A stretch of DNA of 64,000 bases from an uncultured Lachnospiraceae bacterium (GCA_902781655.1 CACZJZ010000017.1:1-64000), one strand, 5' to 3'. Shown: positions 8,244-17,589, counted from the stretch's first letter. Numbers and translations: made by a program. The notes: generated by a model from the letters alone, not told the origin.

Positions 8244-10037
8244 ATGGAGTATTCCAGAAAAAAGAAGCATTTTGTGCCGATCAGACGAAAAATTTTGAGG
8301 GGTCTCATAATCATCGCGATACTTTCCGAGGCGCTCTCCTTTGCGGGGATGTTTTCTATCTATCTCCGGAATCGCCGGTTGGATTTCTATCGTCAGACGG
8401 ATCAGGCCATGTCGCTTCTTTCGGACAGCATTCAGATGAATATCAGTGAGCTGGAGCAGGGAATGGTGTACAAGCTTCGTTCCAGTACGCTGTTTACCGC
8501 AGACTACAGTTCCTCGGAGGACGGCGCGTATCTCTACCAGCGCAATCTGAAGAATTTCGCAAGTCTTCTTCGTATGTCCAGAGTTCCTGTCCGGTCTGTT
8601 TACTGCCTGCGGGCAGACGGCGTGAAGGTGTATTACAACGGGAGGCAGGCGGCGTACCAGAAGATCAGTGATTATGAGAAATCAGCAGGAGCGTTTGCCT
8701 GGCTGGATAAGAGACGCGAGGAGCTGATATCCAGCCCGGGATGCACCTGGTTTGAGCGTTTCCCGGATTGCCCGGATGCAGTCTTTATGTTCAAGAATGT
8801 CATCGATTCCAATACCATGGAGTACCTTGGATTGATGATTCTGGAGCTGGATCAGTCCTATCTCACGGATATGTATCAGGGGTTGGAGGCCAGCTATTCC
8901 TGCCACATCGCGATCTATGCTTCGGATGGGACGCTGCTGTCAAGTGACCAGGAATTTGCAGGTGTGGCATCCCGGTTTGAGCCAGATGTTGTCAGAGGAG
9001 GGTACCGCGGATTTCTTCAGGACTATCTTGTGTCGGGGCGGCACACCAGCCGTCAGAACTGGACCATCGCGGCTTTTATGAGAAAGACGGAGCTGCTGAG
9101 CGGCCTTGTCAGAATCATGCCATATTTCGCGGCGCTTAGTATCGGAATTTTCCTGCTGGCGCTTTTTATCGCACAGAGGTTGTCACGGACGCAGACGGAA
9201 AGTATCGATGCGATGGTGAGTCAGCTGGGGCAGATTCAGGCGGGAAATCAGAATGCGCTTTCCAGGATCGACATTCCGTCGAATGACGAGATGAGCTGCC
9301 TGCAGGATGCGTTCAATCAGATGATCGATCAGTTGAATAGATCGGTACAGCGGATTGCATATGCGACGGTGGAGAAGGAACGGGCGGAATACAGTGCACT
9401 GATGGCGCAGATGGATCCACACTTCCTGTATAACACGCTGGAGGGAATCAATTCTCTTGCCCGGATGCATGGAGATCGGGATATTGTGGAGTGTATCAAC
9501 CGACTCAGCATGCTCTACCGGGTGGCTGTCCATGGCGAGGAGACAGAGATTCCGCTCCGCACAGAGATTTCTTATGTCGAGGCATATCTGGCACTTGAAA
9601 AAATGATCACAGGCGGACGGATTGAGACGGTTGTCGATGCCGAGGAGAATACACTCGGCTTCATGGTTCCGAAGCTGATCGTCCAACCGATTGTGGAAAA
9701 CAGCATCCGGCATGGTGTCGAGGGAATGAAGGAGGGAGGAACGGTCATCGTATCGGCCAGGGCTGAAGCGGGAATGCTTCTCATCGATGTTGCGGACAAT
9801 GGGAGAGGCATGAGCGGGGAGCAGATCCGAAGTCTTCTTCAGACAGAAGAGAAGGATGCCATGCATGTCGGGATCGGGGCGGTCAGGAGAAGGATTCAGC
9901 TTCTGTATGGAAATCGGTATGGCCTCCGGATCAGCAGCGGAGAGGAAGGCACAACGGTGACAATTGTACTTCCGCTGGTAACTGCGGAGGAACAGAAACG
10001 GAGGAACTCAGTTGTATCGGATTTATCTGGCAGATGA
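8244..10037 (+). CDS. Sensor histidine kinase, YesM type
   Basis: Complete membrane kinase of 597 aa. Transmembrane segment 1 (about 17-41), an extracytoplasmic sensor of about 250 residues, transmembrane segment 2 (about 290-312), a HAMP-like region, the phospho-acceptor H393 in DPHFLYN, and an HATPase domain with PIVENSIRHG and DVADNGRGM. It starts three bases after the glycosyltransferase stop, so the two are probably cotranscribed. Its 3' end overlaps the response regulator gene by 26 bases. By position it controls the second sugar transporter (11838-15026). Confidence 0.92.
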   Translation: MEYSRKKKHFVPIRRKILRGLIIIAILSEALSFAGMFSIYLRNRRLDFYRQTDQAMSLLSDSIQMNISELEQGMVYKLRSSTLFTADYSSSEDGAYLYQRNLKNFASLLRMSRVPVRSVYCLRADGVKVYYNGRQAAYQKISDYEKSAGAFAWLDKRREELISSPGCTWFERFPDCPDAVFMFKNVIDSNTMEYLGLMILELDQSYLTDMYQGLEASYSCHIAIYASDGTLLSSDQEFAGVASRFEPDVVRGGYRGFLQDYLVSGRHTSRQNWTIAAFMRKTELLSGLVRIMPYFAALSIGIFLLALFIAQRLSRTQTESIDAMVSQLGQIQAGNQNALSRIDIPSNDEMSCLQDAFNQMIDQLNRSVQRIAYATVEKERAEYSALMAQMDPHFLYNTLEGINSLARMHGDRDIVECINRLSMLYRVAVHGEETEIPLRTEISYVEAYLALEKMITGGRIETVVDAEENTLGFMVPKLIVQPIVENSIRHGVEGMKEGGTVIVSARAEAGMLLIDVADNGRGMSGEQIRSLLQTEEKDAMHVGIGAVRRRIQLLYGNRYGLRISSGEEGTTVTIVLPLVTAEEQKRRNSVVSDLSGR

Positions 10038-11613
10038 TAACGATTTGTTTCGGGAATCGCTGGAACAGACCATTGCATGGGAAGAGATGTCCTGCGTGCT
10101 TGCAGGAAGCGCAAGGGATGGGGAAACGGCGGAAAGAGAGATCCTTGCGCTGCGGCCTGATATTGCGCTGCTGGACATTCGGATGCCGGGGGTGAGCGGG
10201 CTGGAAATCGCGGCGGAATTGAGCCGCAGAGAAATGAATACCCGCGTCATCATCGTGTCGGGATACAGCGATTTTGGATATACGCAGAAGAGTATACGTC
10301 TGGGGGTCTTCGACTATCTTCTGAAGCCGGTCGATGAGCGAGAGCTGCGGGATGTCATTGCCCGCGCCATTGCCGATCTGGAGGCAAAGCGGGGGAAAGC
10401 ATCAGCCTGCAACAGCATACTGCCGGGGGCAGATGGTGTGTCCGAACCAGGAATCGTACGGAGAGAAAACAGTGCCCTGCTCCGGTCTGCGCTGGAAGGA
10501 AACGCGGCAGCCGCGGCACAGTTGAATCGTGCCATGACGGACAGGCTGTGTTTTGTGCAGTATGAACTGCTGCGTATCTGTCCGGATGGAACCGGCATGC
10601 AGGAACAGAATATGGAGGACTGGAATTATGACCTCTGCGCCATGATTGATGATCTTGCCGCGTCGGAGGAGGGTGTTATCGTGGAGGCGGTCTTTAACAA
10701 TGCACTGTTTGCGGCGATTTTCTTCCCTAAATTGGAAACAGACCGCGAGTGCGACATCTCAGCCATCCGTCTTTCCAATATGATTTATGAAAAGGCCAGA
10801 GAGCAGCATCGGAACATCTGTATCAGCATCAGTCAGTGTCAGAAGGAACTCGCGGGGCTGCAGGACGCGGTCAGGCAGACTGAGTTTGCCTATGACAGTC
10901 GTTTCTTTATTGAGAACAGGCATGTGATCCATTATGACAGCCTTCGGAGCCGGAGCATGTCAAACCTGTATCCAATCATGCAGCGGGTGGAAAAGCTCTA
11001 TGATGTGCTCCGGACCTGCCCGACAGAAGCCGCAGCAATGCTCGAGGAGGTGGAGAAGGTTTGTCATGAGGCGCAGGTGTTCGATCCCACGGTGATGCGG
11101 AGCATTTTCGTGAATATGGGGATTGTCATGAACATGAAGCTTCTGGATTATTCCGGGCAGAAGATCGGGCAGGCTGAGCAGGATAGTGGCACGGGCGAAC
11201 TCATTCGGAAACTGAATAGTTCGGGATCCCTGGATGAAACTTTTCAAATCCTTCGGAACATTGCGGTGAAGATTGCCGTGCACGCGCAGAATGATTCGAA
11301 GAATTCGGTCAGCGCCGTGACGGCCAGAATTCTGGATTACCTGGAGCAGAACTACGCTGCGCATCTTGAACTTCAGGATATATGTGACTATGTGGGACTT
11401 TCGCAGGGGTATGTCTGCCGCATTCTGAAGAACGATACAGGAGAAACCTTCATCAATATTCTGAATAAAATCCGGGTTGAAAAAGCCAGAGAAATGCTTG
11501 CTTCTCATCAATATAAGGTCTATGAGGTGGCAGAAGCAGTGGGATTCACAAATTATGCCTATTTTTATCAGACGTACCGGAAATACACCGGGGAATCACC
11601 GACAAAGCGATAG
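10012..11613 (+). CDS. Response regulator, YesN type, TTG start
   Basis: Receiver domain with D8/D9, phospho-acceptor D55 (LLDIRMPG) and K105, then a linker and a C-terminal AraC double HTH (about 430-533). The start is TTG 10012: GGAGGAA at 10000-10006 sits five bases upstream, and any later ATG would cut the receiver domain. It overlaps the kinase gene by 26 nt, so translation is probably coupled. It is the expected activator of the SBP-permease-permease-glycosidase operon downstream. Confidence 0.9.
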   Translation: MYRIYLADDNDLFRESLEQTIAWEEMSCVLAGSARDGETAEREILALRPDIALLDIRMPGVSGLEIAAELSRREMNTRVIIVSGYSDFGYTQKSIRLGVFDYLLKPVDERELRDVIARAIADLEAKRGKASACNSILPGADGVSEPGIVRRENSALLRSALEGNAAAAAQLNRAMTDRLCFVQYELLRICPDGTGMQEQNMEDWNYDLCAMIDDLAASEEGVIVEAVFNNALFAAIFFPKLETDRECDISAIRLSNMIYEKAREQHRNICISISQCQKELAGLQDAVRQTEFAYDSRFFIENRHVIHYDSLRSRSMSNLYPIMQRVEKLYDVLRTCPTEAAAMLEEVEKVCHEAQVFDPTVMRSIFVNMGIVMNMKLLDYSGQKIGQAEQDSGTGELIRKLNSSGSLDETFQILRNIAVKIAVHAQNDSKNSVSAVTARILDYLEQNYAAHLELQDICDYVGLSQGYVCRILKNDTGETFINILNKIRVEKAREMLASHQYKVYEVAEAVGFTNYAYFYQTYRKYTGESPTKR

Positions 11614-11618
11614 CAATT

Positions 11619-11647
11619 TTGACCTAATATATCAAAATATCTAATAT
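11619..11647 (+). promoter_or_regulatory. Promoter candidate with AraC-like direct repeats
   Basis: TTGACC (11619-11624), 17-bp spacer, TAATAT (11642-11647). The AT-rich segment carries two related words, CTAATATATCAA at 11624-11635 and CTAATATCAA at 11641-11650, 17 bp apart. This is a plausible layout for an AraC-family operator. A terminator structure lies just downstream. Confidence 0.45.
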
Positions 11648-11688
11648 CAATTTGTGCAAAGATGTGAATTTTGGGCATGGTTCCGAAG

Positions 11689-11746
11689 AGAGGTTTTCTT
11701 TATGATGGTCTCAGAAGCTGAGAACAGATGGAGAAACCTCTTTTTC
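11689..11746 (+). terminator. Branched terminator or attenuator upstream of second binding-protein gene
   Basis: AGAGGTTT (11689-11696) pairs with AAACCTCT (11734-11741), followed by TTTTTCT. Inside is a second hairpin, TCTCAG (11709-11714) with CTGAGA (11718-11723). It can end the regulator transcript, but it also lies downstream of the promoter candidate at 11619 and could attenuate it. Confidence 0.65.
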
Positions 11747-11784
11747 TATTAAGATAAGGGGAAGATTCTCAGGGGGGCGGCAGA

Positions 11785-11814
11785 CCGGCATTTCCGTCTG
11801 AACAGGGATGCCGG
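11785..11814 (+). other. Leader hairpin just upstream of second binding-protein gene
   Basis: CCGGCAT (11785-11791) pairs with ATGCCGG (11808-11814), ending 11 bases before the AAAGGAGGG ribosome binding site. It is followed by CGCTTTT, which could make it a weak second terminator. Function not determined. Confidence 0.4.
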
Positions 11815-11837
11815 GCGCTTTTCAAAAGGAGGGTATC

Positions 11838-13232
11838 ATGAAAAAGAAACAAATGTTGAGTGTGGCATTGACGGCAGCCATGGCATTGACGATGCTTGCA
11901 GGCTGCGGTTCCTCGTCCTCGGGCGGGGCCTCTTCGGCGGACACATCAGCCGGTTCCACTGCGGCCGCGGCAGAAACAACGCAGCAGGCGGCTGTGGCAG
12001 AAACCACATCTGACAGCGCGGCTGCGTCCAGTACAGCTGCAACGACAGCCGGCAATACGGACATCAAGGGAAATCTGAATCTGATCCATTATCTGACTGA
12101 GGACAATAAGATCGCGGCATTGAATGGACTGGTAGATGGATTCCAGAAGGAATATCCGGACGTCAAGGTCAATGTGGAAGCGATGTCCATGGATAATTAT
12201 ACGGATGTCATCAAGCTGCGCTTTTCTACGAATGAGGCGCCGGATATCATCTTCGGTCAGCCGAAGTCAAACACGGATCTGATTGACAACGGGCTGATTA
12301 TGGATCTCTCGGATCAGGATTTTGTGAGCCGGATGTCAGATTCCTCCAAACAGTGCGTCACCTATAACGATAAGGTTTACGGCATCCCGCTGGACCAGAT
12401 GGGCAATGTGGTGTTTTATAACAAGGACATTTTTGAAAAAGAGGGAATCCAGATTCCGACTACTTATGACGAATTCATCGAGGTCTGCAAAAAGCTGAAG
12501 GCGGATGGCATCACTCCGTGCGCGGCAGGCTACACAGATGATATCGCGATCGGCGCGAACTGGTATACCATTTATTACGGCGCAAAATGGAACCAGGCGC
12601 AGAATAATGCACAGGAAATCATGGATGGTGCCAGCTTCGGGGATTATCCGGGATATACGGAAGCGCTGAAGGAATGGCGCGAGATCATGCAGTACCAGAA
12701 CAGTGACTATAAGACGGTGGATACAGCTCGCGCAGAGCAGATGTTTGCAAACGGCGACACGGCGATGATTATCATCGGAACCTGGGGACTTGGATCGATT
12801 CTGCAGGACAATCCGGATGGCAACTTCGGCGGATTCATGTTCCCGTCTGAACAGAAGGCGGATGACTGCATGCTCCCTGTCAACATCGATGACTGCTGGA
12901 TGATCTCACAGGATACGCAGAACAAGGATGCAGCGCTTGCATTTCTGGAATATGCGACCAGATCGGATGTGAATGCACAGTGGTGCTCGACTTCCTCTCA
13001 GCTGAGCGCATTGGAGGGAGTGGAATGTGACGATCTGTCCGCCCCTGCGCAGGACATCGCCAATGAGATCGCTTCGAAGAAGACGACGGCATGGGCATCT
13101 GTCTCCAACTTCTCCGGTCAGTACAACACCGCGTACTACTCCACGCTTCATGATTTTGTCAACGATGATTCGATGACCCCTGAGGGATGGATTAAGGAAA
13201 TTGACGATGAATTTGCGTCCGCCAGAAAGTAA
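11838..13232 (+). CDS. Sugar ABC transporter substrate-binding lipoprotein (CUT1 type)
   Basis: 464-aa lipoprotein with a lipobox at LAGC (C23), a low-complexity Ser/Ala/Thr linker to about residue 75, and a family 1 solute-binding fold (NEAPDIIFG, VVFYNKDIFEKEG, GDTAMIIIGTWG). ATG 11838 has AAAGGAGGG at 11826-11833. It is the receptor for the second importer and is followed by a terminator-like hairpin and two permeases. It resembles the binding protein at 3294 in layout, but the sequences differ enough that different ligands are plausible. Confidence 0.92.
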   Translation: MKKKQMLSVALTAAMALTMLAGCGSSSSGGASSADTSAGSTAAAAETTQQAAVAETTSDSAAASSTAATTAGNTDIKGNLNLIHYLTEDNKIAALNGLVDGFQKEYPDVKVNVEAMSMDNYTDVIKLRFSTNEAPDIIFGQPKSNTDLIDNGLIMDLSDQDFVSRMSDSSKQCVTYNDKVYGIPLDQMGNVVFYNKDIFEKEGIQIPTTYDEFIEVCKKLKADGITPCAAGYTDDIAIGANWYTIYYGAKWNQAQNNAQEIMDGASFGDYPGYTEALKEWREIMQYQNSDYKTVDTARAEQMFANGDTAMIIIGTWGLGSILQDNPDGNFGGFMFPSEQKADDCMLPVNIDDCWMISQDTQNKDAALAFLEYATRSDVNAQWCSTSSQLSALEGVECDDLSAPAQDIANEIASKKTTAWASVSNFSGQYNTAYYSTLHDFVNDDSMTPEGWIKEIDDEFASARK

Positions 13233-13254
13233 GGGCGGTCCATCAGAACAAATG

Positions 13255-13289
13255 GGAGGCATCGGAGAAGGCATCGATGCCTCCTTTTT
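13255..13289 (+). terminator. Terminator/attenuator between binding-protein and permease genes
   Basis: GGAGGCATCG (13255-13264) pairs with CGATGCCTCC (13275-13284), followed by TTTTT. Complete termination would silence the permeases, so partial read-through that favours the binding protein is the likely role. Confidence 0.75.
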
Positions 13290-13310
13290 CACGAAACAGG
13301 GGTGTGCTTT

Positions 13311-14174
13311 ATGACCAGAAGAAGGAAAACCAAACTGAAACGGGAGCTGATTGATTTCACTTTTATTCTCCCAGCGCTCGTCATCTTCATCTATATCATC
13401 ATCGTGCCGCTGTTTGCCGGGATCCGGTATACCTTTACCGACTGGAACGGCATGGCAAGGGAAATCCATTTTGTCGGTTTGAAGAACTACATCACCGTAT
13501 TCTCAGATCAGGATCTTCTCAAACCGATCCGGAACACCGCAATTTATACAGTCCTCACAACTCTGATCATCAATGTGCTGGGGCTGGCGCTGGCGATGAT
13601 GGTGACGAAGGAATTCAGAGGCGTCAATATTATCAAAAGCATCGTTTTTATCCCTCTGGTCGTCAGCCTCGTTCTGGTTTCCTACATGTGGATGTATATC
13701 TACAGCGATCTGTTTGGCTATCTGGGGCTGTCGAGTCCGCTCACAAAGGGCAACACCGTGATGCTCGGCATCTGCGCCATGGCAATCTGGAAAGAGGCAG
13801 GTCTGGCCATGATGATTTATCTGGCCGCCCTGAAGAATGTGCCCCAGGATTTCTATGAAGCGGCGACGATTGACGGTGCGGGGTTCTGGGCAAAATTCAG
13901 GAATATTACGATACCGATGATCGCACCGGCCTTCACCTACTGCATTCCGTACTGGATCGCGGGCGGACTCAGGATGTATGACTATTCCTATGTTGCCACC
14001 GGAGGCGGGCCGAATCACAACAGCGAGTCCATGGCTTACTACATCTATGAATATCTGTTTCCCTATAACAAGGTCGGATATGGGCAGACCGTTGCCATGA
14101 TTTATCTGGTTTTCTGCCTGATTCTTTCTCACTATGTGACGAAAGCACTTAGAAAAAGAGAAATTGAGATGTAG
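13311..14174 (+). CDS. Sugar ABC transporter permease (MalF/UgpA-like)
   Basis: 287-aa integral membrane subunit with six hydrophobic segments and the EAA loop (FYEAATIDGAGFWAKFRNIT). The start ATG 13311 has a GGGGTG site about eight bases upstream. The second permease follows after a 15-bp gap. It probably pairs with a shared ATPase because none is encoded nearby. Confidence 0.9.
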   Translation: MTRRRKTKLKRELIDFTFILPALVIFIYIIIVPLFAGIRYTFTDWNGMAREIHFVGLKNYITVFSDQDLLKPIRNTAIYTVLTTLIINVLGLALAMMVTKEFRGVNIIKSIVFIPLVVSLVLVSYMWMYIYSDLFGYLGLSSPLTKGNTVMLGICAMAIWKEAGLAMMIYLAALKNVPQDFYEAATIDGAGFWAKFRNITIPMIAPAFTYCIPYWIAGGLRMYDYSYVATGGGPNHNSESMAYYIYEYLFPYNKVGYGQTVAMIYLVFCLILSHYVTKALRKREIEM

Positions 14175-14189
14175 TTTTTGGAGGCTTTT

Positions 14190-15026
14190 ATGATTCACAA
14201 CACCAGATACAAAATTGAAAAGACGATCCGGATCGTGATTCTCTGGATTGTGGCAGGGATATCTCTTGCGCCGTTTTACGTCATGATCTGCTATGCCTTC
14301 AAATCGAAGGAGGAGTTCACAAAGACGGGGCTGGCCTTCCCGACATCCGTCAATCTGCAGAATTTTGCGGATGCGTTTCATTTGAAAAACTATATTAATT
14401 CGATTGTCAACAGTGCCGTTGTCTCTGTCTTTGTGGTTCTGACCATTGTTATCTGCTGTTCTTCCAGTGCCTATATCATCACCAGGAAGAACAACAGGTT
14501 TTATAACTTTATCTATTATTTCTTTCAGATGGTCATCCTGATCCCGTTCCAGTCGATCATGTTTCCGCTTTATCAGGAATTATCCAGGGCACATTTCCTG
14601 AATACGCTTTTCGGGGTCATTCTGGCCGAACTCGGCGTCTACATGGGCTATTATGTGTTTCTTTACGCGGGCTTCGTGAAAAGCGTACCGGTTGCGCTGG
14701 AAGAGGCGGCGGAGATCGACGGATGCAACCGGTATCAGGTTTACCGGAAGATCGTATTCCCGCTTCTGAAGCCAATCACGATGACTGTCATCGTGCTCTG
14801 CTTCCTGGCATCCTGGAATGATTTCTTCCTTCCCCTGATTCTGATTCAGAAAGACAGCATGAAGACGCTTCCGCTGATGCAGTTCTTTTTCTTCGGGGAA
14901 TATTCCTCCAACGTGAACCTTGCGTTTGCCGCATCCATGATCGCTCTGATCCCGCCGACTGTGATTTACTTCTGCGCGCAGAAATATATCGTTGCCGGCA
15001 TGACGGCAGGAGCCGTCAAAACCTGA
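14190..15026 (+). CDS. Sugar ABC transporter permease (MalG-like)
   Basis: 278-aa inner-membrane subunit with six hydrophobic segments and the EAA loop (ALEEAAEIDGCNRYQVYRKI). ATG 14190 follows GGAGG at 14180-14184. It completes the second CUT1 importer with the genes at 11838 and 13311. The glycosidase gene begins 101 bp later on the same strand with no terminator between. Confidence 0.9.
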   Translation: MIHNTRYKIEKTIRIVILWIVAGISLAPFYVMICYAFKSKEEFTKTGLAFPTSVNLQNFADAFHLKNYINSIVNSAVVSVFVVLTIVICCSSSAYIITRKNNRFYNFIYYFFQMVILIPFQSIMFPLYQELSRAHFLNTLFGVILAELGVYMGYYVFLYAGFVKSVPVALEEAAEIDGCNRYQVYRKIVFPLLKPITMTVIVLCFLASWNDFFLPLILIQKDSMKTLPLMQFFFFGEYSSNVNLAFAASMIALIPPTVIYFCAQKYIVAGMTAGAVKT

Positions 15027-15127
15027 GCGGCTGCGGGAGGGGACATGCGTAAAAGACAATGCGTGCTGGACATTGATTGCGCCGCACATGAAACATCATT
15101 TAAACAACATGAATGGAGGGCGGTTTC

Positions 15128-16234
15128 ATGAACAGAAGATGGACAGAGGAGGAGATCTGGGACTGGTACCGGGAGCATGAGTGGATCAGCGGATGTAATT
15201 TTATCCCGAGCGGCGCGATGGACGGCGTGGTCTGGATGCTGCAGGAATATGATCATCAGAATGCGTTCCGGGAGGCGGCAAAGGAAATTGCGCTGGCATC
15301 CTCGGTGGGACTGAACAGCGTCCGCGTGTTTCTTCCTTTCTATCTGTGGCGTGTGCAGCATGACTCGTTTATGAAGAATCTGGAGGAATTTCTGACGCTT
15401 CTGGATCGCTACCACATGACGCTGATGCCGGTCCTGTTCAATGACTGCAGTGTGGCAAAAAGACTGTATCACGAACCGGTCCTCGGTCCGCAGCCGGAAC
15501 CGGTCGCCGGTTATTTTGGCGGAAGTCCGGTGACGCCTTTTGACGACGACACGCAGAATGGAGATACGACCGGATGGATTCCGACGGATGATCCGGAAAT
15601 GGTCCCGGTCGCGGAGCAGTATGTGCGGGAGCTTGCGAGGGTATATGGACAGGATCCGCGCATTTTGATCTGGAATGTCTGGAACGAGGCGGGCAACTCG
15701 CAGCGTGGAAACCGCTCCATGGCGGTAATGGATCAGGCGTTCGCCTGGCTCAGAGAGGAAAATGTCTGTCAGCCCCTGACGGCGGATGTGTGGGGAGCAG
15801 ACGCGGATCATCCCTATGGATGGCTGAAGAATCCGGGCGTTTACGCGGACATAGAGCGGGATGCCATCGCGCAGTCCGACATCATCAGCTTCCATTTCTA
15901 CGGGGACTATACGCATGCAAAGCAGTATATCCATATTCTGGAACAATATGGGAGGCCGCTCATCAATACGGAATGGATGCACAGACCATACCGGAGTCTG
16001 ATCGAGACACATCTTCCCCTGTGGAAAAAGCATAAGGTCGGGAGCTATTTCTTCGGCTTCGTGAATGGCAAGGCACAGTTCAACTGTGTCTGGGAATTCA
16101 TCAAAAAGCTTCCGGATATCGATACGAAGCTGTGGATGCACGATATTTTCCACAGTGATTTCACGCCGTATGATCCTGACGAAATTGCGGTCCTGCGGGA
16201 ATGTAACCGCGATAAGGATATATGGAAGGAGTAA
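15128..16234 (+). CDS. Clan GH-A (GH5-like) intracellular glycoside hydrolase
   Basis: 368-aa TIM-barrel-type glycosidase. The likely acid/base is E187 in WNVWNEAGN and the likely nucleophile E282 in INTEWMHRP, the two glutamates expected in clan GH-A. There is no signal peptide, so it should act in the cytoplasm on oligosaccharides brought in by the adjacent importer. ATG 15128 has GGAGGG at 15116-15121. Relatives are often named beta-xylanase or cellulase, but the substrate cannot be fixed from sequence. Last gene of the operon, followed by a strong terminator. Confidence 0.78.
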   Translation: MNRRWTEEEIWDWYREHEWISGCNFIPSGAMDGVVWMLQEYDHQNAFREAAKEIALASSVGLNSVRVFLPFYLWRVQHDSFMKNLEEFLTLLDRYHMTLMPVLFNDCSVAKRLYHEPVLGPQPEPVAGYFGGSPVTPFDDDTQNGDTTGWIPTDDPEMVPVAEQYVRELARVYGQDPRILIWNVWNEAGNSQRGNRSMAVMDQAFAWLREENVCQPLTADVWGADADHPYGWLKNPGVYADIERDAIAQSDIISFHFYGDYTHAKQYIHILEQYGRPLINTEWMHRPYRSLIETHLPLWKKHKVGSYFFGFVNGKAQFNCVWEFIKKLPDIDTKLWMHDIFHSDFTPYDPDEIAVLRECNRDKDIWKE

Positions 16235-16253
16235 AACAGAAGCAGGCTGCTGT

Positions 16254-16312
16254 ACGAGGTTCCTCAGGATGAGGACGGGCAATTAGCTCTCATCCCGAGG
16301 AACCTCGTTTTT
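16254..16312 (+). terminator. Rho-independent terminator of the sugar-uptake operon
   Basis: ACGAGGTTCCTC (16254-16265) pairs with GAGGAACCTCGT (16297-16308). Inside, GGATGAG (16267-16273) faces CTCATCC (16289-16295). A T-run follows. Confidence 0.85.
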
Positions 16313-16425
16313 CTATTGCGGCGGGGGCAGTCTCTCTTTTCTGACAGAGGGAAATAGAGTAAGATAAGAGTTCAGAACCTGCCGGCGTGTGGCATCGCGC
16401 TATATTTTGGCGGTCATATCGTGAT

Positions 16426-17583
16426 ATGAGAGTAGATGCAAAATTTGCAGTTCCTGTCTATTATCCGCACTTTGTCTGTAAGGGCGGCGCATGCAGGCAT
16501 ACCTGCTGCGAGGGGCTTGAGGTGAATATGACGGAAGCAGAATATTTCCGTCTGCTGACGCTGGAGTGCACACCGGAGCTGCGCCGTCAGCTCGATGCGG
16601 GTATCCGGGTAAACGGGTATCCGGACGAGAACCGGTATGCCAGAATTCTCCCGAATTTCCTTGGAACCTGTCATCTGCTGGATGCGCAGGGACTGTGCAT
16701 GCTGCAACGGGAGTGCGGCGTGGATGGACTCACCGCGGTCTGCCGGCATTACCCGAGAAGTCCGCAGATCGCCGACCGTCCGGAGTGCGCCACGGCGAAT
16801 GCCTGCGAGAAGACGCTGGAGCTGCTGCTCGCGATGGCGGAGCGCGGAGAGCACTGGGCATGTCTGGAGCAGGAGCTGTCATTTGATCTGCCGGGCGACC
16901 GCCCTGTCGGTGGATCGCTGGCGGAGAAAAGGACGGCCCTTCGGTGTGAGCTGCTCACAGTCCTGGCGAATCCGTCGGAGCCGGTTCAGACCCGGCTGTG
17001 GAAGCTGCAGGACAGGATCCGGAGGTGTCCACAGTGGACGGCACAGGGGGATGTTTCTCCCGTCCCATGCAGGCCGGATGCGGTGTGGCCGGTCAGTATG
17101 GGCGCGCTGCGTCGTTTTGCCGTCTGGTGCGGCGGAGAATATCCGGATTTGAAACCGTATATGGATGCGGTGCGGCGGCTTCTGGATGCGCATCCCGGTT
17201 TGGACGATCTCAGCCGTGAGGTGGATGCGCGGCTGCAGAGGCGGCAGGAACAGCAGCCGGCGTTTCCTTTGTTTCTTTCCCTGGTACTGGCGAATGATTT
17301 CTTCTACCGCCATATTCCCTTTGCAGCAGAGAGGTGCAGCATGGGGCAGCAGGCAGTGGCATTCGCGGGGATGGCGGAACTTCTTCTGCTGATGACCGCC
17401 GCGATGATCGGGGATGGAAAGGGGGAGAACCTGTACGCGGCGGATGATGCAGCCGGACAGGACGAGAGGAGCAGAATTCTGATTGACGGATATGCGTCTT
17501 TTTTCCGCATGGTGGAACTCACGGATTTTGACAGAAATCTGCTGGCTTCTCTGGAGGACGGCGGAGCGGATCAGGCAGGGTAA
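16426..17583 (+). CDS. FliB-like lysine-N-methylase (Cys-rich metal cluster)
   Basis: 385 aa. The N-terminus carries the cysteine cluster C18-x4-C23-x3-C27-C28, and another Cys-rich segment (CMLQRECG, AVCRHYPRSP) lies near residues 88-110. This is the signature of the flagellin lysine-N-methylase (FliB) family, which is linked to the YkgJ-type zinc or iron cluster proteins. In enteric bacteria FliB methylates flagellin, but no flagellar gene is seen here, so the substrate is unknown. ATG 16426 is chosen because the cysteine region starts soon after; its ribosome site is weak. The following broken azlC starts 6 bp after the stop. Confidence 0.7.
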   Translation: MRVDAKFAVPVYYPHFVCKGGACRHTCCEGLEVNMTEAEYFRLLTLECTPELRRQLDAGIRVNGYPDENRYARILPNFLGTCHLLDAQGLCMLQRECGVDGLTAVCRHYPRSPQIADRPECATANACEKTLELLLAMAERGEHWACLEQELSFDLPGDRPVGGSLAEKRTALRCELLTVLANPSEPVQTRLWKLQDRIRRCPQWTAQGDVSPVPCRPDAVWPVSMGALRRFAVWCGGEYPDLKPYMDAVRRLLDAHPGLDDLSREVDARLQRRQEQQPAFPLFLSLVLANDFFYRHIPFAAERCSMGQQAVAFAGMAELLLLMTAAMIGDGKGENLYAADDAAGQDERSRILIDGYASFFRMVELTDFDRNLLASLEDGGADQAG

Positions 17584-17589
17584 GGAGAC

